Assembly (NCBI RefSeq): GCF_022605725.1
Contig: NC_065547.1
Span: forward strand, 14,301,167 to 14,365,166
Reading direction: 5' to 3'
DNA length: 64,000 bases
From: Anthonomus grandis grandis
Lineage: Eukaryota > Arthropoda > Insecta > Coleoptera > Curculionidae
Position 1 is the first letter of the stretch; every line of letters starts with the position of its first letter. This document shows, piece after piece, positions 1-12,515 of this stretch. The position numbers and the translations under genes were made by a program. The notes beneath the pieces are model-generated. The model searched no databases, was not told the DNA's origin, and saw only the letters and a program-made list of their open reading frames with translations.

Positions 1-2249
1 ACGAGAAGCTGAGCTATTTGCCACCATATGCGGGCTTACGCAGCTTGTGGAGGAACCTACCAGAATCCCCGATCGAGACGGCGAGTTCGCGAGTCTCCTA
101 GATCTGGTCTTGGCTTTAGACCCTGACTCGTACACTGTATCAGTACATGCCCCCCCTAGGAACATCGGACCACAAATTGATAACAGTCTCTTGCCAGTTG
201 GAGGTTAAAACGCAGGATCCTCCGATGCCGCGGAAGGTATGGCACTATAAATCAGCAGAGTAGAACCATCTTCGGGAATTTTATCGCTCATTCCCTTGGA
301 AAGAAGTCTGCTTTAGAACCAATAACATCTCAGAATGTGCAAACCAAATTACAGAGACGATCTTGGCAGGAATGGAAGCTTATATCCCTTTTTCTACTAA
401 ATGCGGATCAAACAACAAGCAATGGTTCAACCTGAATTGCAAAAAGGCAGTAAACACTAAAAACGCAGCATATCGCAAATGGCGTCAACATCCTTCTATC
501 GAAAATCGGAGGAACTTTTTAGCCTCCAGAAATAGCTGCAAGCGAACTATTGATGAATGCAAAGAGAGTCACAACAACAGGATCAAAAACAAACTGCTAA
601 ACTGCCCAAATGGAACAAGATCTTTCTGGTCGGTATCGAAAGCCGTTAGTCAAGGATTTGCTAAGTCGGCCTTGCCACCCCTAACAGCAGATGATGGTTC
701 TCTCGCGGTAACAGCAAGGGAAAAAGCCCACTTACTGGGTAAACTCTTCGCGTCCAATTCTACTCTGCACTCGCAAGGCAAAACACCGCCATATTTGCCA
801 AGGGTGAATTCATCGATGGGAGGAATTTCGTTTCCCCAACGAATTATAAATAAAATTCTTAAAAGCGTAGACACCAACAAAGCTTCTGGACCCGATGGAA
901 TTCCAGCCCTAATACTAAAACGTTGTGCAGACGAATTGACTCCTCCCTTATGTAGACTGTTCACGGCATCGTATAAGCAGGGCCAATTTTCAACAAGCTG
1001 GAAAACTGCTCGAGTGCAAGCGGTACCCAAAAAGGGGAAGCAGACGATGCCCTCCAGTTACCGCCCGATTGCACCAGTTCCAGTAATATCGAAGATTATG
1101 GAGAAAGCAGTCAACCAACAACTGTTAAGATATCTGGAATCATCTGGACTAATCAGCGATCATCAATACGGCTTCCGAAAGCTTAGATCCACCGGCGATC
1201 TTCTGGCCTACGTCACACACTTGTGGACGGAGGCCATGGAGAAGCACGGCGAGTCCCGCTCAGTCGCCCTTGACATTTCCAAGGCATTTGACAGAGTGTG
1301 GCATGAGGTACTACTAACCAAGCTCTCCTCAATCGACATACAAAACTCATTATTGAATTGGATCAAAAGTTTTCTTGAACAACGAACAATCCAAGTAGCC
1401 GTCGATGGATACCTCTCCGACAAATTCAACATTAACGCTGGAGTCCCTCAAGGGTGCATTCTATCCCCCACCCTTTTCTTGATATATATCAACGATTTGC
1501 TAGGAACCACTGTCAATCCAATCTACAGCTTTGCGGACGATAGCACACTTATTTCCACATTTAAGTCCTCCAAACCAACGACAGTCGCAAGTTCTCAGAA
1601 TCTTAGGCAGCAACAAGTAGCTTCAACCAACAACGATATTAGAGCAATCTTGGAGTGGGGCGGTAACAATTTGGTCAATTTTAACGCTAAAAAAACGCAG
1701 GCTGCAGTATTTACGATGAAGACTAACCTTGGTGGCCCGGTGGATAAGGCTCAAATACGCCCTTCCCTCGAATATTGCTCGCATGTCTGGAGCTCTGCAC
1801 CCAAGCATAGTTGAAACCTGCTGGATTCTATACAGAAGAGAGCTATTCGTCTTATCGACAAACCAGAACTGACAAAGGGTCTGGATAGTCTAAAGCACAG
1901 GAGAAAGGTGGCTGATCTCTGTTTATTCTACCGTTATTATCACGGTAAGTGCTCCTCTGAGCTGGCAGGCCTGATTCCACCCAGGGCTGTTCCGGCAAGA
2001 AGGACGCGTCTAGCAGTTGCGGCTCATCAACATTGAGTCCACCTGCCTACCCCAAGGACGTCGCTGTATCGGGACTCATTCATCTGGAGAACATCTTCTT
2101 TGTGGAACGGGCTTCCACCTCACATATTTCCCAACGCATACAACCTACAGCGATTCAAGATAAATGCCCACAAATATCTTCGCGCAAGCACCACTCCAAG
2201 AGTGACATAGGACTTTCCTCTTGTGCTTGTGTTTACCATAAAAAAAAAA
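1..2249 (+). pseudogene. LINE ORF2 relic: endonuclease end plus reverse transcriptase
   Basis: This is the 3' part of a non-LTR retrotransposon, cut on the left by the window edge. Bases 5-150 encode the end of an apurinic-type endonuclease (LTQLVEEPTRIPDRDG). An indel in the C run at 151-156 shifts the frame, and reading resumes with LGTSDHKLITV. From 363 the RT domain is open to 1811, with SGPDGIP, YRPIAPVPVISKI, SVALDISKAFD, AGVPQGCILSP and the catalytic FADD box at 1530-1541. In-frame stops lie at 261, 1812 and 2034. The same frame continues through the usual C-terminal region (SLWNGLPPHIFP) to a stop at 2208-2210. An A-rich run at 2238-2249 is probably the 3' tail. The motifs suit the jockey superfamily; I do not assign a clade firmly. 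It cannot make a full protein. Confidence 0.88.
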
Positions 2250-2279
2250 GTTACTATTAGGCTATATGCTAAGGAAAGA

Positions 2280-3605
2280 TAGTCCTGAATTATTATTTAG
2301 TTAAGTAAAAGAGCATTTAATATTTTTTTATTTCATTTTAAAAACAAATTTAATTAACTACAATACTTTAACAGAAAAAGTTTTATTTTTATATGAAAAA
2401 AAAATGTGGAACGTTTACCAAAAGTTTCGAAATTTCTGATGTTGATTAAGTCTTTAGAAAGAGAGACGCCAATCAATGCATTGTTAATTAATTAACTAAA
2501 AAGCCATCGAGTGTCTTTGAATAATTACAAATAAATCTTAAATTAACTACAAGACTTTAACAGAAAGAGTTTTTATATAAAAAGAATCATAAAAATGTGG
2601 AATAAAAGATATTTTCAGAATTTGTAGCTGAAAACTCTTTAGGATGACAGACGCCCCTGGATTGTTATGTAGTTAATTAATTTATATTGTTCTCTTAAGT
2701 GAACGACTATCTTGAGTTGTTAATTAATTAAAAAGGCATTGAATGGCAATAATTAATTACCGGTGTAAAAAAAAAAGACTACCGAACAATGTTTTTATAG
2801 AAGACCAGTTTTTATGTTTGTAAGAGTTTCTAAATTATCCTTTAAGAAGTATATACATAAATAAAGTATATGTATAAATATCCTTTAAGTATATATATGT
2901 ACAATAAAAAAGTGGAGCCCTGGCCGAAAGTTTCCGAAGAAGAAGAAAAACGTCTCTATTATTTAATTAATTAAAAGTGCTTATGCTTAGAAACAATAAT
3001 TTTTGAATATGGGGTTTCATATTTTTGGAATAGTCCTGATTTTGTAATACTCTTAGACTGCAGAAGTAGCCTATGGGACTGCATGGAATCACCCTTTTTA
3101 AAGAAAGACTGCCCCGAATTGTAAATTAATCAAACAGTCATTGAAGGTCTTACAAGTATAATTTAATTAAGAACAAGATTTAACCAGACTTTTTATATTC
3201 ATAAACAATAAAAATGTGGTTCATTAATCAAAGATACCTGACTGTGGGAATCACCCTTTTGAAAGAGGCTGCCCCGAATTATAAATTAATTAAAAAGCCA
3301 TTGAATAGCTCTTTAATTAATTAATTAATAATAATATTTATTTAGCATAAAAAAAACTAAATATAAAATGCAATACATTTTACAAAATTCAATAAAATTA
3401 TAATACTTTTATCAACCCAATTACAAGTGTAATTTTAATTAAGTACAGGACTTAGATTATATATTTTTTTAATAAAAGAATTTCTGACCAAAAAATTGAT
3501 TTCTTACTTTATATTTGTATAACATCTTATAGAGGGAAAAAGACGGCTCTGAAATAATTAATTAAAAACACTTTGAATTAATTAAAACGGTGATTTTGAA
3601 ACACC
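2280..3605. repeat. AT-rich degenerate repeat with TTAATTAA-type motifs
   Basis: There is no coding sequence here. The stretch is built from loosely repeated pieces that combine TAATTAATTAA with a phrase like AAAAAGCCATTGAATGGC, at about 2490, 2720, 3125, 3280 and 3550. One piece is plainly duplicated: GACTGCATGGAATCACCC with its downstream TGCCCCGAATT around 3080-3120, and a near copy at 3241-3285. It lies just past the 3' end of the RRM gene on the minus strand. Confidence 0.55.
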
Positions 3606-3637
3606 TTGAAATAAAAAAATGCATATTCAACTGACAT

Positions 3638-3643
3638 TTTATT
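3638..3643 (-). promoter_or_regulatory. Candidate poly(A) signal of the RRM gene
   Basis: AATAAA on the minus strand, about 280 bases past the stop codon at 3921-3923. It is the best placed canonical hexamer I found for the three-RRM gene. The region is AT-rich, so a chance match is possible. Confidence 0.35.
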
Positions 3644-3920
3644 TATAGAAAACACAATTATAAAATATATATATAAAAATACATGATAAGTTTAAATTTC
3701 TAGAAACATACGTAACGATAGAATATACTGGAACAAGTAAGTAATATAAAGATATAGAATATAACTATTTAATGGGTTTTTATAAATCCCAATAATAATA
3801 ATGATGCAACAAGCACCAAAAAAAAACGCCAAAAATTTATAAACTATGTGAATATAACAAAAAAAAAACTCCTTAAATCTAACATGCCAAAAAAAAAACC
3901 ATAAGACAGCAGATTGTCAA

Positions 3921-5395
3921 TCATTCACCTTCTAGCAGTTTGTTTACCATATCCTGCAAGACAAAAAGGAATATTTATTGATTAAACCAACATTTTGAAA
4001 TATACACAACGTTACCTCCATTTCGGCCCATCGGGGATCGCTTGACCAATTAATAGGCTCTTCGGGCTCCTCTGGAACTTTAAGACTGGGAAATACCGGC
4101 TCCTGTACACCAAATACCGAATAGATATTGCGATATTGAAGTGAACCACTCGAATACATCAATGGAAGCTGACTTGCATCCCAAGATGTTTCCTGGGTAA
4201 GAGCAGGTGAGCTTTGGGGAAGCTCAGAGATATTTCCATATTGTGGAAAACCACTCGAGTACGTCAATGGAAGGTGATTTGCACCCCAAGATGTGTTCTG
4301 GGTAAGAGCGGGTAACCTTTGGGCAAGCCCAGAGATATTACCATATTGCAGAGAACCGCTCGAATACGTCGAAGAATGGTGATTTGCGTCCCAAGATGTG
4401 TCCTGAGTAGGCGCAGATAAGCTTTGTGTAAGCCCAGAGTTATTCCCATATTGGGGAGAACCACTCGAATACGTCAAAGAAAGGTGATTTGCGTCCCAAG
4501 ATGTGTTTTGGGTATGAGCAGGTAAGCTTTGTGTAAGCTCAGAGATATTTCCATATTGGGGAGAAACAGTCGAGTACGTCAAAGAAAGGTGATTTGCATC
4601 CCAAGATGTGTCCTGAGTAAGAGCAGGTAAGCTTTGGGTAAGCTCAGAGAAATTAAAAGAACTGTCGGCAGCCTGGTTAGGTTCCGGTGGACTAAAAGTC
4701 GATTCTTGATTAAAGTCTGGAAGTGAAGATGAACCGTCCGGAGTGAGCATCTCTGAGGAACGTTCTGTGATTGAGATATTCAAACTATCTCTTGAATCTT
4801 TTTCAACCAGTTGCTTTTTTAGTAGTTCTCGTTCCTTTTCCAGTTGCTTCAAGGTGTTTTGGGTAGAAATGAATTGCAACGTGTTGAGGGACAGTAGGGA
4901 CTGTAGGCTGTTTTCGGTGTTATCTGATGAAGAAGATGCGATGGGGGAAAGCGATGATGCACGACGTGTTTCTTGGTGGTGCCCTTTGGCGTTCTCTGGT
5001 GACGTTTGGGCTTTGTTCTGACGCCCTAAGCTGTAATTAAAACTGTAAAATCACTCTTAATTTGTATATGGGTGTACTTACAGGGCTTTTTCTCTAAAGG
5101 CGCGGTCAGTGAACTTGTTTGCCGGTTTAGCGTAGCTGACTTCGACCAGGGTTCCTTTATAATAATCTGGAAAACAAATTATTTACAAAATACGGTTTTT
5201 ATTCAATTATAACTTACCAGTTAAAATTTCCATGAGTTCTTCAGTATGCTTTCTGGTGGTCAAATGGACGTAGGCGTAGTCTTTGCACTTGTAGATTTTT
5301 TCCACATGGCTCGGAGCTATCAGGGAGTAAATGAGGTCTGCAAACTCCTTGATTTCCAATGTGACATCTAAGTTGCGTAAGAAAACGATTTTGAC
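3921..5395 (-). CDS. 3' exons of a three-RRM RNA-binding protein (A1CF/RBM46/hnRNP Q-like): RRM3 and tail
   Basis: Four exons can be placed from splice sites and phase: 5218-5395, 5082-5166, 4016-5030 and 3921-3953. The first begins after an acceptor ending TTTCCAG in phase 0 and encodes RRM3, with RNP2 IVFLRNL and RNP1-like KDYAYVHL; the second adds GTLVEVSYAKPANKF, the end of that domain in this family. Donors and acceptors are canonical and phases agree (178, 85, 1015 and 33 nt; 437 codons with the stop). The third exon is a long Ser/Thr/Gln-rich tail with a short charged helix (LEKERELLKKQLVEKDSR) and five 35-residue repeats. The last exon encodes DMVNKLLEGE and the stop. Order, spacing and sequence match the hnRNP R/Q, A1CF, RBM46 and RBM47 group of mRNA-binding proteins. 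The exact orthologue and the RNA target are not determined here. Confidence 0.85.
4130..4654 (-). repeat. Five tandem 105 bp (35-residue) coding repeats
   Basis: Within the large 3' exon, five in-frame units of exactly 105 bp encode variants of NISELTQSLPALTQ followed by TSWDANHLSLTYSSG and SPQYG. The W-D-A-N and Y residues are the best kept. All units stay open and in phase although their DNA has diverged, so the array is probably translated. The composition suggests a disordered segment; a role as a repeated binding motif is only an inference. Confidence 0.85.
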
Positions 5396-5965
5396 CTGGA
5401 AATTAACCGTTTTGTTAAGGATGATATGACGAAAGCCTTACTGGGGTTGGCTTTCAAATGTTTTCAAAAATTTACTAAAATTGATAATCAAATATCAATT
5501 TTTTGTAAGTTTACCTGGATAAATGTCACTGTCAAATAATAATAAAGTAACAATGACATATTCCTAATTACACAGACAATAAGGATGTGCCTTATTAAGC
5601 TTTCTTGAAGCCATATATGGGATGTTTTGGCCTTGAATGCTTTGATTGTAATTAAATTTTACTCGCTTTGACATGTTCTAAGAGTATGTTAATGCAGGGT
5701 CATTTTAGTTTATAGTGACCTCTAAAGTTATTAGGAGAGTTTTATGCCTTGTACCAGCCATATGAGTAAGATATATGAGATGGTTTATCAATATTTCGAA
5801 TGTTGTGAGAATGGTTTTAGAATGTGTGGAAAGAGTGGTTGTTATCCATTGACATAAGAAGTTTCTGAGTTAGAGACAATTTTGCACCAGGGTTCAGGGT
5901 TGAAACTCATATTGCAATATGAAGATTTTTTCGTTAACTGTTATTTTCAGGCATAACTTGGGATC
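5396..5965 (-). other. Start of the large intron, no gene seen
   Basis: This is the acceptor-proximal part of the intron in front of RRM3, up to the first transposon. Apart from the acceptor at 5396-5402 I see no coding potential and no clear repeat. Confidence 0.5.
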
Positions 5966-8363
5966 CAATTGAATCGTTCATTTCAAAAACGACTTAAGTC
6001 AATAATTTTGCTTTTTGACATTTCACTACCAAACTTTTCATCGACCATAGACGTATTCTGTGATAAATAATTCTGCGACCATAGACCATATTCTGTGTTA
6101 AAACGACACAAGTCTGACGTTTTCGTATATATAATTCACAAGTAGATTTTCTACGTTCGCTGCAAAAACATCCTAAGTCGTCGACTTGGGTTGTTTTAAC
6201 ACCGAACAGAAATGAAACAAAAACTGGTGGGGGGAGACATTTTGTTCATCATAGAATGTCGTATTTGGGATTGGCTACAGTTTATTTAACAAGCTCAATC
6301 ACGCGTGGCTAGTCGATTATTGTAGTGTCTGTTGAACTAGAAACGTTAAAATGTCGGGCTCTAGTAAAGGTGTTAATCCTGACCCGCTTAAAAAAAGGAA
6401 ACCACATGTTGAATTGTATAAAAGAAATATTATAAAACATGCAAAGTTCAAAGGGGACCAACACGTAAACTGGAAAGGTAGTTCTGTCTCCGTACGTAGT
6501 ACAGGTCCCGATTGCAAGTAAGTTGATTTTTTTAATACATTTGTTGAGGATAAGTTTTACAATATTTTTTTTATTTTCATCTGTAAGATGCACTGTTTTC
6601 GTACGTTACTTCAAGCCGACTTCAGTAACTGCATAACAAAACTAAACGGTTTTAATACAAAGGATGAGCAGGATATTTGCCTGAAACAGTTAATAGAAAA
6701 AAATCTGTAAAATTACACAGACCTCGTAAAGGTGACTTAAGCATTCCCCGTGAGTACTCGTTTAAATATTTTATTGACTTGCCCTCGAAAAAACAAGTTG
6801 TTTGCAACAAAGCTTTTTGTTCAATCTATGGCATTACGATTGCCCGTGTAAAGCGTCTACTTAAACTAAAATCCCAGTCAGTAACACCACACGATAGACG
6901 TGGTAAGCACCCCAAGAAGAACACCATACCTCCAAATACCCTACAAAAAATTCATGATCATATTATGTCTTTCCCAAGGAAACAAACCCACTACTCTGGG
7001 CGTCATATGGAATATCTAGACGCACGGTTGGACGTCAAGTCTATGTATTTACTTTTTAAATCGAAATACCCCGACCTGGGTATAAAGTACAAGTTTTATA
7101 TTAAGTATTTTAAGGAAAACTTCTCACTTCGTTTTGGCAGGCGTCAGGTCGGCACGTGTATAACATGCGAAGAACTTATGGTGAAAATTTAAAGTTCCAA
7201 CTTGGGAGATCATGCAAAAAGGGCAGCTGAAGCCGAGCTAGCAGTCCACAAACGACGAAGTAAGAAGTTGCATAATAAAATATCTGAGGTCCAAGAGCTT
7301 TGTAAATCCCGGGATGACGTCGCAGCAATCACATTCGATTTCATGCAAAACTTGCCCCTCCCGAATATTCCCATTCAAGAAATATTTTACCTAAGACAGC
7401 GTTGGGTGCATTGCTTCGGAATAAAAGATCTCAAAAGCGGCAAGTCGGTATTTTATGTGTATCATGAAGGTATAGCCAACAAAGGGGCAAATGAGATCTG
7501 CTCTATTTTACTACTTCTATTAACTTTTGGAGTTATTACAAGGAAAATAAAAAAAACACGATCGTATTTACGTTCCGGATGAATATTATAGTTGCTAACG
7601 CCAGTAATGATTTTGTTCAATGGTGGCCAGAATACTATAAGAAGACATGTATTTCTATTGAGTCTGTTGGAAAAGGAATACCTAAGGCTCTGAAACAAGC
7701 ATTTGCACCATCCACGTTTATGTATTATGAATACAAGAAGAACCGAAAGGGAGTTATATTAACTAGTAACTATATTGATGGGTTAAAATTTTATTCTTTT
7801 CCTTTGTTCAGAAATAAAGCTCAACCTATTAGTTTTCCACCTGTCGGAAAAGCCTACCCAAGAAATTGTGTGCCAATAAACCCAAAAAAAATTGAAAACC
7901 TCCGACAAGTGCAGAACAGTATTTTAGAGGAACATAAGGGCTTCTACGAAAACATCTTGCGTTGGCCAACCGATGAAGATAATATAGAAGAGGCTGAAAA
8001 TGACCTTGAATTTGACTATGTGCCCTAATTTTTTTTTAAATTTGGTATACTTATTTTTATAATGCGGAACTACAATGTTTTTTCTTATGTTCTTACTTAA
8101 ATTTTGCAATAAAATATATTTTTCTTCTAATATTTGTTTTTGTTCCTTGCAATAATGACCTAAGGCATTTTTTGTATCGTTTAAAAAAAACGGTTGATTT
8201 TTTTCTGGGTGGTAAGTGTTTTTCAAATAGCTTAGTATACTAGGTATTTCCCCAATGCGTATTCATTAAAAATTAATTTATTCTGTGCAGTATTAGTTTT
8301 ATGCTTCTCCTGTAAAATCTAGTTTTCTGACTTAAGTCGTTTTTGAAATGACCGATTCAATTG
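5966..8363 (+). mobile_element. DNA transposon with ~35 bp terminal inverted repeats
   Basis: The left end reads CAATTGAATCGTTCATTTC and continues AAAAACGACTTAAGTCA to 6001. The right end, 8328-8363, is its reverse complement with one mismatch. The target duplication is unclear because the outermost bases CAATTG are palindromic; AATT is possible. The 2.4 kb between the repeats holds one broken gene on the plus strand. The left end also has further ACTTAAGTC-like words around 6175-6190, perhaps subterminal binding sites. Superfamily not assigned. Confidence 0.8.
6350..8028 (+). pseudogene. Broken transposase-like gene of an unnamed family
   Basis: A first exon from the ATG at 6350 (MSGSSKGVNPDPLKKRK) ends at a GTAAGT donor near 6520. 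An acceptor near 6588 restores the frame into MHCFRTLLQADFSNCITKLN. A frameshift near 6697 leads into 6677-7192, whose KQVVCNKAFCSIYGITIARVK stretch and a later CITCEEL pair are typical of a large insect and cnidarian family known mainly from transposon-like predicted proteins. A TAA at 7190 interrupts the frame, which resumes with AAITFDFMQNLPLPNI (a probable first catalytic Asp) and HEGIANKGANEIC. Another frameshift near 7520 leads to the C-terminal part ending at 8028. The middle segment where the family normally has a conserved D-N-C-G-Q-N-type region is missing. The protein is dead; family membership is from memory. Confidence 0.6.
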
Positions 8364-9089
8364 AAATATTTTCAATTTTTTTTTGCATTAATACAGACGA
8401 GGATGGATTTGAGGATAAAAACGTGACTCTCAGTTAAAGATTTGGGCAGATAGAGCAGTTTTTGCTAAAGTAATTTTTTATGCTAATTTTTTTGTAAAAT
8501 TTTATTATTTTTCAGAATTTTCCACAAAAGAAAAAGAATATTCTTAAACGAGCTCTAGCCAAAGAAAGTGCATTTCTTACCCAACAATTTCATATAAGAC
8601 GATTTTGTGTACCTCAAAAACTTTCTTAGTTAGAGATAGTTTTATCTGAATCTTTGAGAATGTTGATATATCAAGTGTCTTTATTAAGTTTAAAATTTTT
8701 TAGGGATATCTCAAAAAATAACTCCACTAAATGTAAGATATTTCTCTAATAATCTCTGATAATTATTTTTTACTTATAAGGGATATTGAAGAACTGCACT
8801 AAAGGCTTAAAATTAAGCAAAATAATAAGTTCTAAAAATGAAAAATTAATTAATTAAAAAATAAAGTGAGAAGATACATATACGTAAACATGTAAAATAA
8901 AGAGACAAAAAATTAAGTAAAATCTCTTGATAAATTTTGCAAATTGGTATCAATTCCAAATTGGTCTTAATTTTCACATTGCATCTAAAAGAAATCCTCA
9001 ATAAATGTCATTGCTTATTAGATTTCTCTTTTATTGTTTATTATATAGATGTAAGCCTTAATTATTACAAAACGGAAGAGTGCAAGCTA
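8364..9089. other. AT-rich intronic spacer
   Basis: I see no gene or clear repeat. It separates the TIR transposon from the decayed LINE. Several long T and A runs are present. Confidence 0.4.
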
Positions 9090-10560
9090 GTAAAAAATGC
9101 TAAATTCAATTAAAAAAAAAGCGGATTGTGAGCAAATGACACAACTTGTCAGATCTGTGATTGAATTTTATGAAATTGATAACGATATTTTTGTACAGTG
9201 TGTCCTTATGTCGACCCAAATCAAGAAGGGATTTTCAGTTTGGTATAATAGTGAAACTATTAGGTTGCTCAAAGGAAAAAAACGAGCTAATAACAACACA
9301 AGTAAGTTACATGCTTAACATGTAACATGCTTAAGAAACATTACTTTTTGGTTAAATAAACATAAAGATCATAGCAAGTACAGATCCTAAATATTTCTAT
9401 GTTCATAACGAGAAGGATAATTTAGATTTCCCTACTGAAATTTCTTATAATAATGCATCTGGTACTAAAAATATTGCCAAAATGTTTACGAAGTATGTTA
9501 GTTCTATGTTTGTTTCTGATTTATACATTCAAAATCTCAGATGTTAGTAAAAACTTAAAGAAACAAATATATAGGACCTGATGGACTGACTGCCTGGCTA
9601 TGTTACCAAGGGCTGCAATGATATATTGGTAAAAAGCCAGATTTTTCATCTTAGTCTACAATACAATGGTATATCCAGAAGTTTGGCTTAAATTATCACC
9701 CAGTTACGATTCTCAATGCAATCTATACAGTTTTTGAATTGGCGTTTTTTAATAGACTGTAGGATGAAGTTCAACATATTTAAGCACCAACATATATTGG
9801 ATCAGTTTATTCACAATGCCCTGTACTGATATGGAAAAGGCATTTCATAAAGTAAACGACAGTAACACAATGTCACTATTAACTAATTCAATCATATTTG
9901 GCAAATAGGCAAAAGTTTGTTAAAGCAGGGGCCAAGTCTAATATCTACAGTAGTATATACATCTGGAATCCCCCAGGGCTTCAATTTGGGACCTTTATTA
10001 TTTTTGATTGTCATTAATAACCTGTGCACTGCAAGGGATAAATCTGATGCTTTACTTTTTGATGATGGTTTTAAGTTATACATGGAGATTGGGTCTATGG
10101 GGGGGCTGATCATGTCTGCACAGGCACTTTGATAATATGTGGCTTGTACAAATGCACTCTTCTTCAATATTAAAAAATGTTCCATTATGTTTATAACCCT
10201 TAATCGTCATATCATAGAATAGTGTTGTCTGAAGTCGTTTGACAGTCTGGTATTACCAAAATTGAAATATGTTAGTATAATTTGGTTCCCTAAATATGAG
10301 GTTTGGATTAAAACCAGGAAAATCGTCGCATTAGAATTCGCCTTCTATATCTCTTTAAGATTTTAACAAACAAAATTGATTCCCCTGGAATTCTCTCAAT
10401 GGTGCCGTTCTTTGTAAATGGAGAAATACTAGACAAAGAAAGATGTTTGATTTAAGCCTCTCTACACTGCAATTATTACGAACGATACAGCATTTTTGAA
10501 ACAAATATTTCATTGTTCGAATCTCATTATAAAGATTTATCGGAACACCCATAACAACCT
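9090..10560 (+). mobile_element. Heavily decayed LINE (RT) relic
   Basis: Several pieces in changing frames line up in the order expected for ORF2 of a jockey/CR1-like LINE. 9097-9318 carries the linker before RT (KKGFSVWYNSETIRLLKGKK). About 9361-9535 gives STDPKYFYVHNEKDN. Near 9575 is GPDGLTAWL. 9917-10132 holds SGIPQGFNLGPLLFLIVINN and a mutated active site LLFDDGFKLY in place of the usual ADD. About 10340-10440 has LLYLFKILTNKIDSP from the C-terminal region. Many stops and shifts separate these pieces. Confidence 0.65.
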
Positions 10561-12094
10561 TTTATTTCAATAACACATCAGTTGTTTGCATTATGAGTTT
10601 CTGTAATTAAGAATACCACACCAATACCTAAACAAGTCTTCTGGCTAGCATTGCATTGTTTGCATTAGTCGTCGATAGGAGTGATGATCGATGTAATCGA
10701 TTTTTACTAAGCCATCGTTTATCGTAAAAAAGGAAGAATTTTTAGAAGTAGCAAGATTAATTATTACTACGAGCTATACAGAGAAAGTTAAAGTGGAGAA
10801 ACGTAAATTGGAACCCGTAGCTCTAATTCAGATACCTACACGAGTTTTTAAACTTTGAATGATTCAAATAAAGATCTGATAATAAATATTGAAAACCCCC
10901 AATATGTATTTCTTTTAAATATAGGCTATATTTTGTTTAATTTCTGTATTAAATATCGTTTTTGACTAAGATTTATAAATTTCACCAAAAAGTAAAATGT
11001 TTACGTTAAATAAATATTTAGGTTTACTATTTTTTAAATAATTAACATAATGGCATATTATAATTCTTTAATTTTTTCTTTGGTCTTTTGAAGGGACGAG
11101 AATAGTTTTATTCATAAGTTGCAATAAAAAGAAAAAAAATATTCAATTTAATTTTAAATGATATTCAAGTATTCTTGATATTGGACAGCAATTTGGTGTT
11201 CGTGTCGGAGTTAAAAGAACTGTTTACTAAGACTAGTTTTTTCTGTTTGTAGTAAAGGTTTATCAAATATTCTACTTGAACTATATATTTATAGCGTGCT
11301 TTCAACAAAGAAATACAAATGATTACTACAGGTACAACTTAATTAATGGGGGCACTAAGCCCATATTTATTGAAATAAATAATAAGAACCAAATATTTAA
11401 CATAACATCTAAATATTACAGACTCGGATATTTTAAAGCTGTTATCAATATCGAATGTGATGAGTATCGTTGAGAGTCTCAATAATGAAAAGGATAAAAT
11501 TATAAAAGGATAACATCAAAAGAGGGTTTTTATTATCTAAAAAGGGGAAACGCTAATTGAAGAATTTAGAAGAAACAGGACCGAAAGGACGGTTATTAGA
11601 ACTGGCACAACAAAAATACACCTATAGCAGCATGGTCAATAGTACAGACCATGACATTGATATTCTAGTAGGAAGTAAAATAAGAGATAAAGTGAGATTG
11701 AATCATCAAGCATTAACCGAAGTTGGTCAAACTAAAATTTTGCTGAAATGTTTTGAGAATACTATATAGAGTAAGCTGTTTGTTAATACCTATCTTTAAA
11801 ATTCACTAAATATGTCACCATTGATTCTTAAAACTAATTTAATTAAATACCCTTTCAGTCGAAAAAAGTAGTGGGTGCAGAAGGTGGATGTTTTCTTAAA
11901 AATTCGAAGGATTGAAAATGTAGAACTAGTGCACCGAATATTCCCAATTTATTTCATTTCAACTGACGATAGCATAGCATATCAGACATAGTATCATACA
12001 TATCATATAGGTGGTGCGTCGCCGAGCGGAACAGGAAATCCCATGTAAATTTTAAGAGGGTCAATTATTGGCTTCCCTGTACATTTTACAGAAA
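10561..12094. other. Spacer with short open frames of unknown nature
   Basis: Two short plus-strand frames (11276-11473 and 11557-11769) are open but match no family I recognise. The second, with LLELAQQKYTYSSMVNSTDH, has a fairly natural amino-acid mix and may be a TE fragment. Nothing else is evident. Confidence 0.3.
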
Positions 12095-12099
12095 AAATG

Positions 12100-12515
12100 T
12101 AAGATAACTTTTTGAAGAGACGAATCTGGCAAACCCTCGTGCACAGTTTCAAGAAATTTTAATAAGCGAATCTTGAATTATTCAATTAAATGTAATTGCA
12201 AAATTACCAAATTTTCGGTTCGGGTAAAACCAGACACCAGCCACCAGCAAACAATTTGTTATAAGGCTTTGTCAAATCTGAAGTACAGCCGAATACAATA
12301 ATAGCAGTATCTAAAATATTTTCAATTTATTTTCCCATCAAGCCTATCTGGTCCATTTCAACCATTAAACCTATTGTTAGTAAATTCGAGTCCAAAGACA
12401 TTGCAATAAATAATTGTAAATGTTTAACTCAGAAAATCGAAAATAGATCCGAAAAAAGAGAGAACAGAACTCTTAATATTTTACTAAATGTGGAAAATAA
12501 AATAAAATAAAATAC
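12100..12515 (+). pseudogene. Partial 5' copy of the mariner-like transposase gene
   Basis: This plus-strand stretch repeats the N-terminal coding part of the neighbouring minus-strand transposase. It includes the words for IYFPIKPIWSISTIK and RENRTLNILL. It stops after a run of ATAAAATAAAATA. It also preserves the uninterrupted version of the site (around 12436-12448) where the hAT element inserted in the other copy. Confidence 0.6.

Noticed and set aside
4264..5021. Open frames at 4264-4464 (minus) and 4743-5021 (plus)
   Set aside because: They are other-frame shadows of the repeat-bearing exon, whose splice phases fix the true frame.
9097..9318. Independent small gene
   Set aside because: Its KKGFSVWYNSETIRLLKGKK matches a LINE linker, and RT pieces follow in order.
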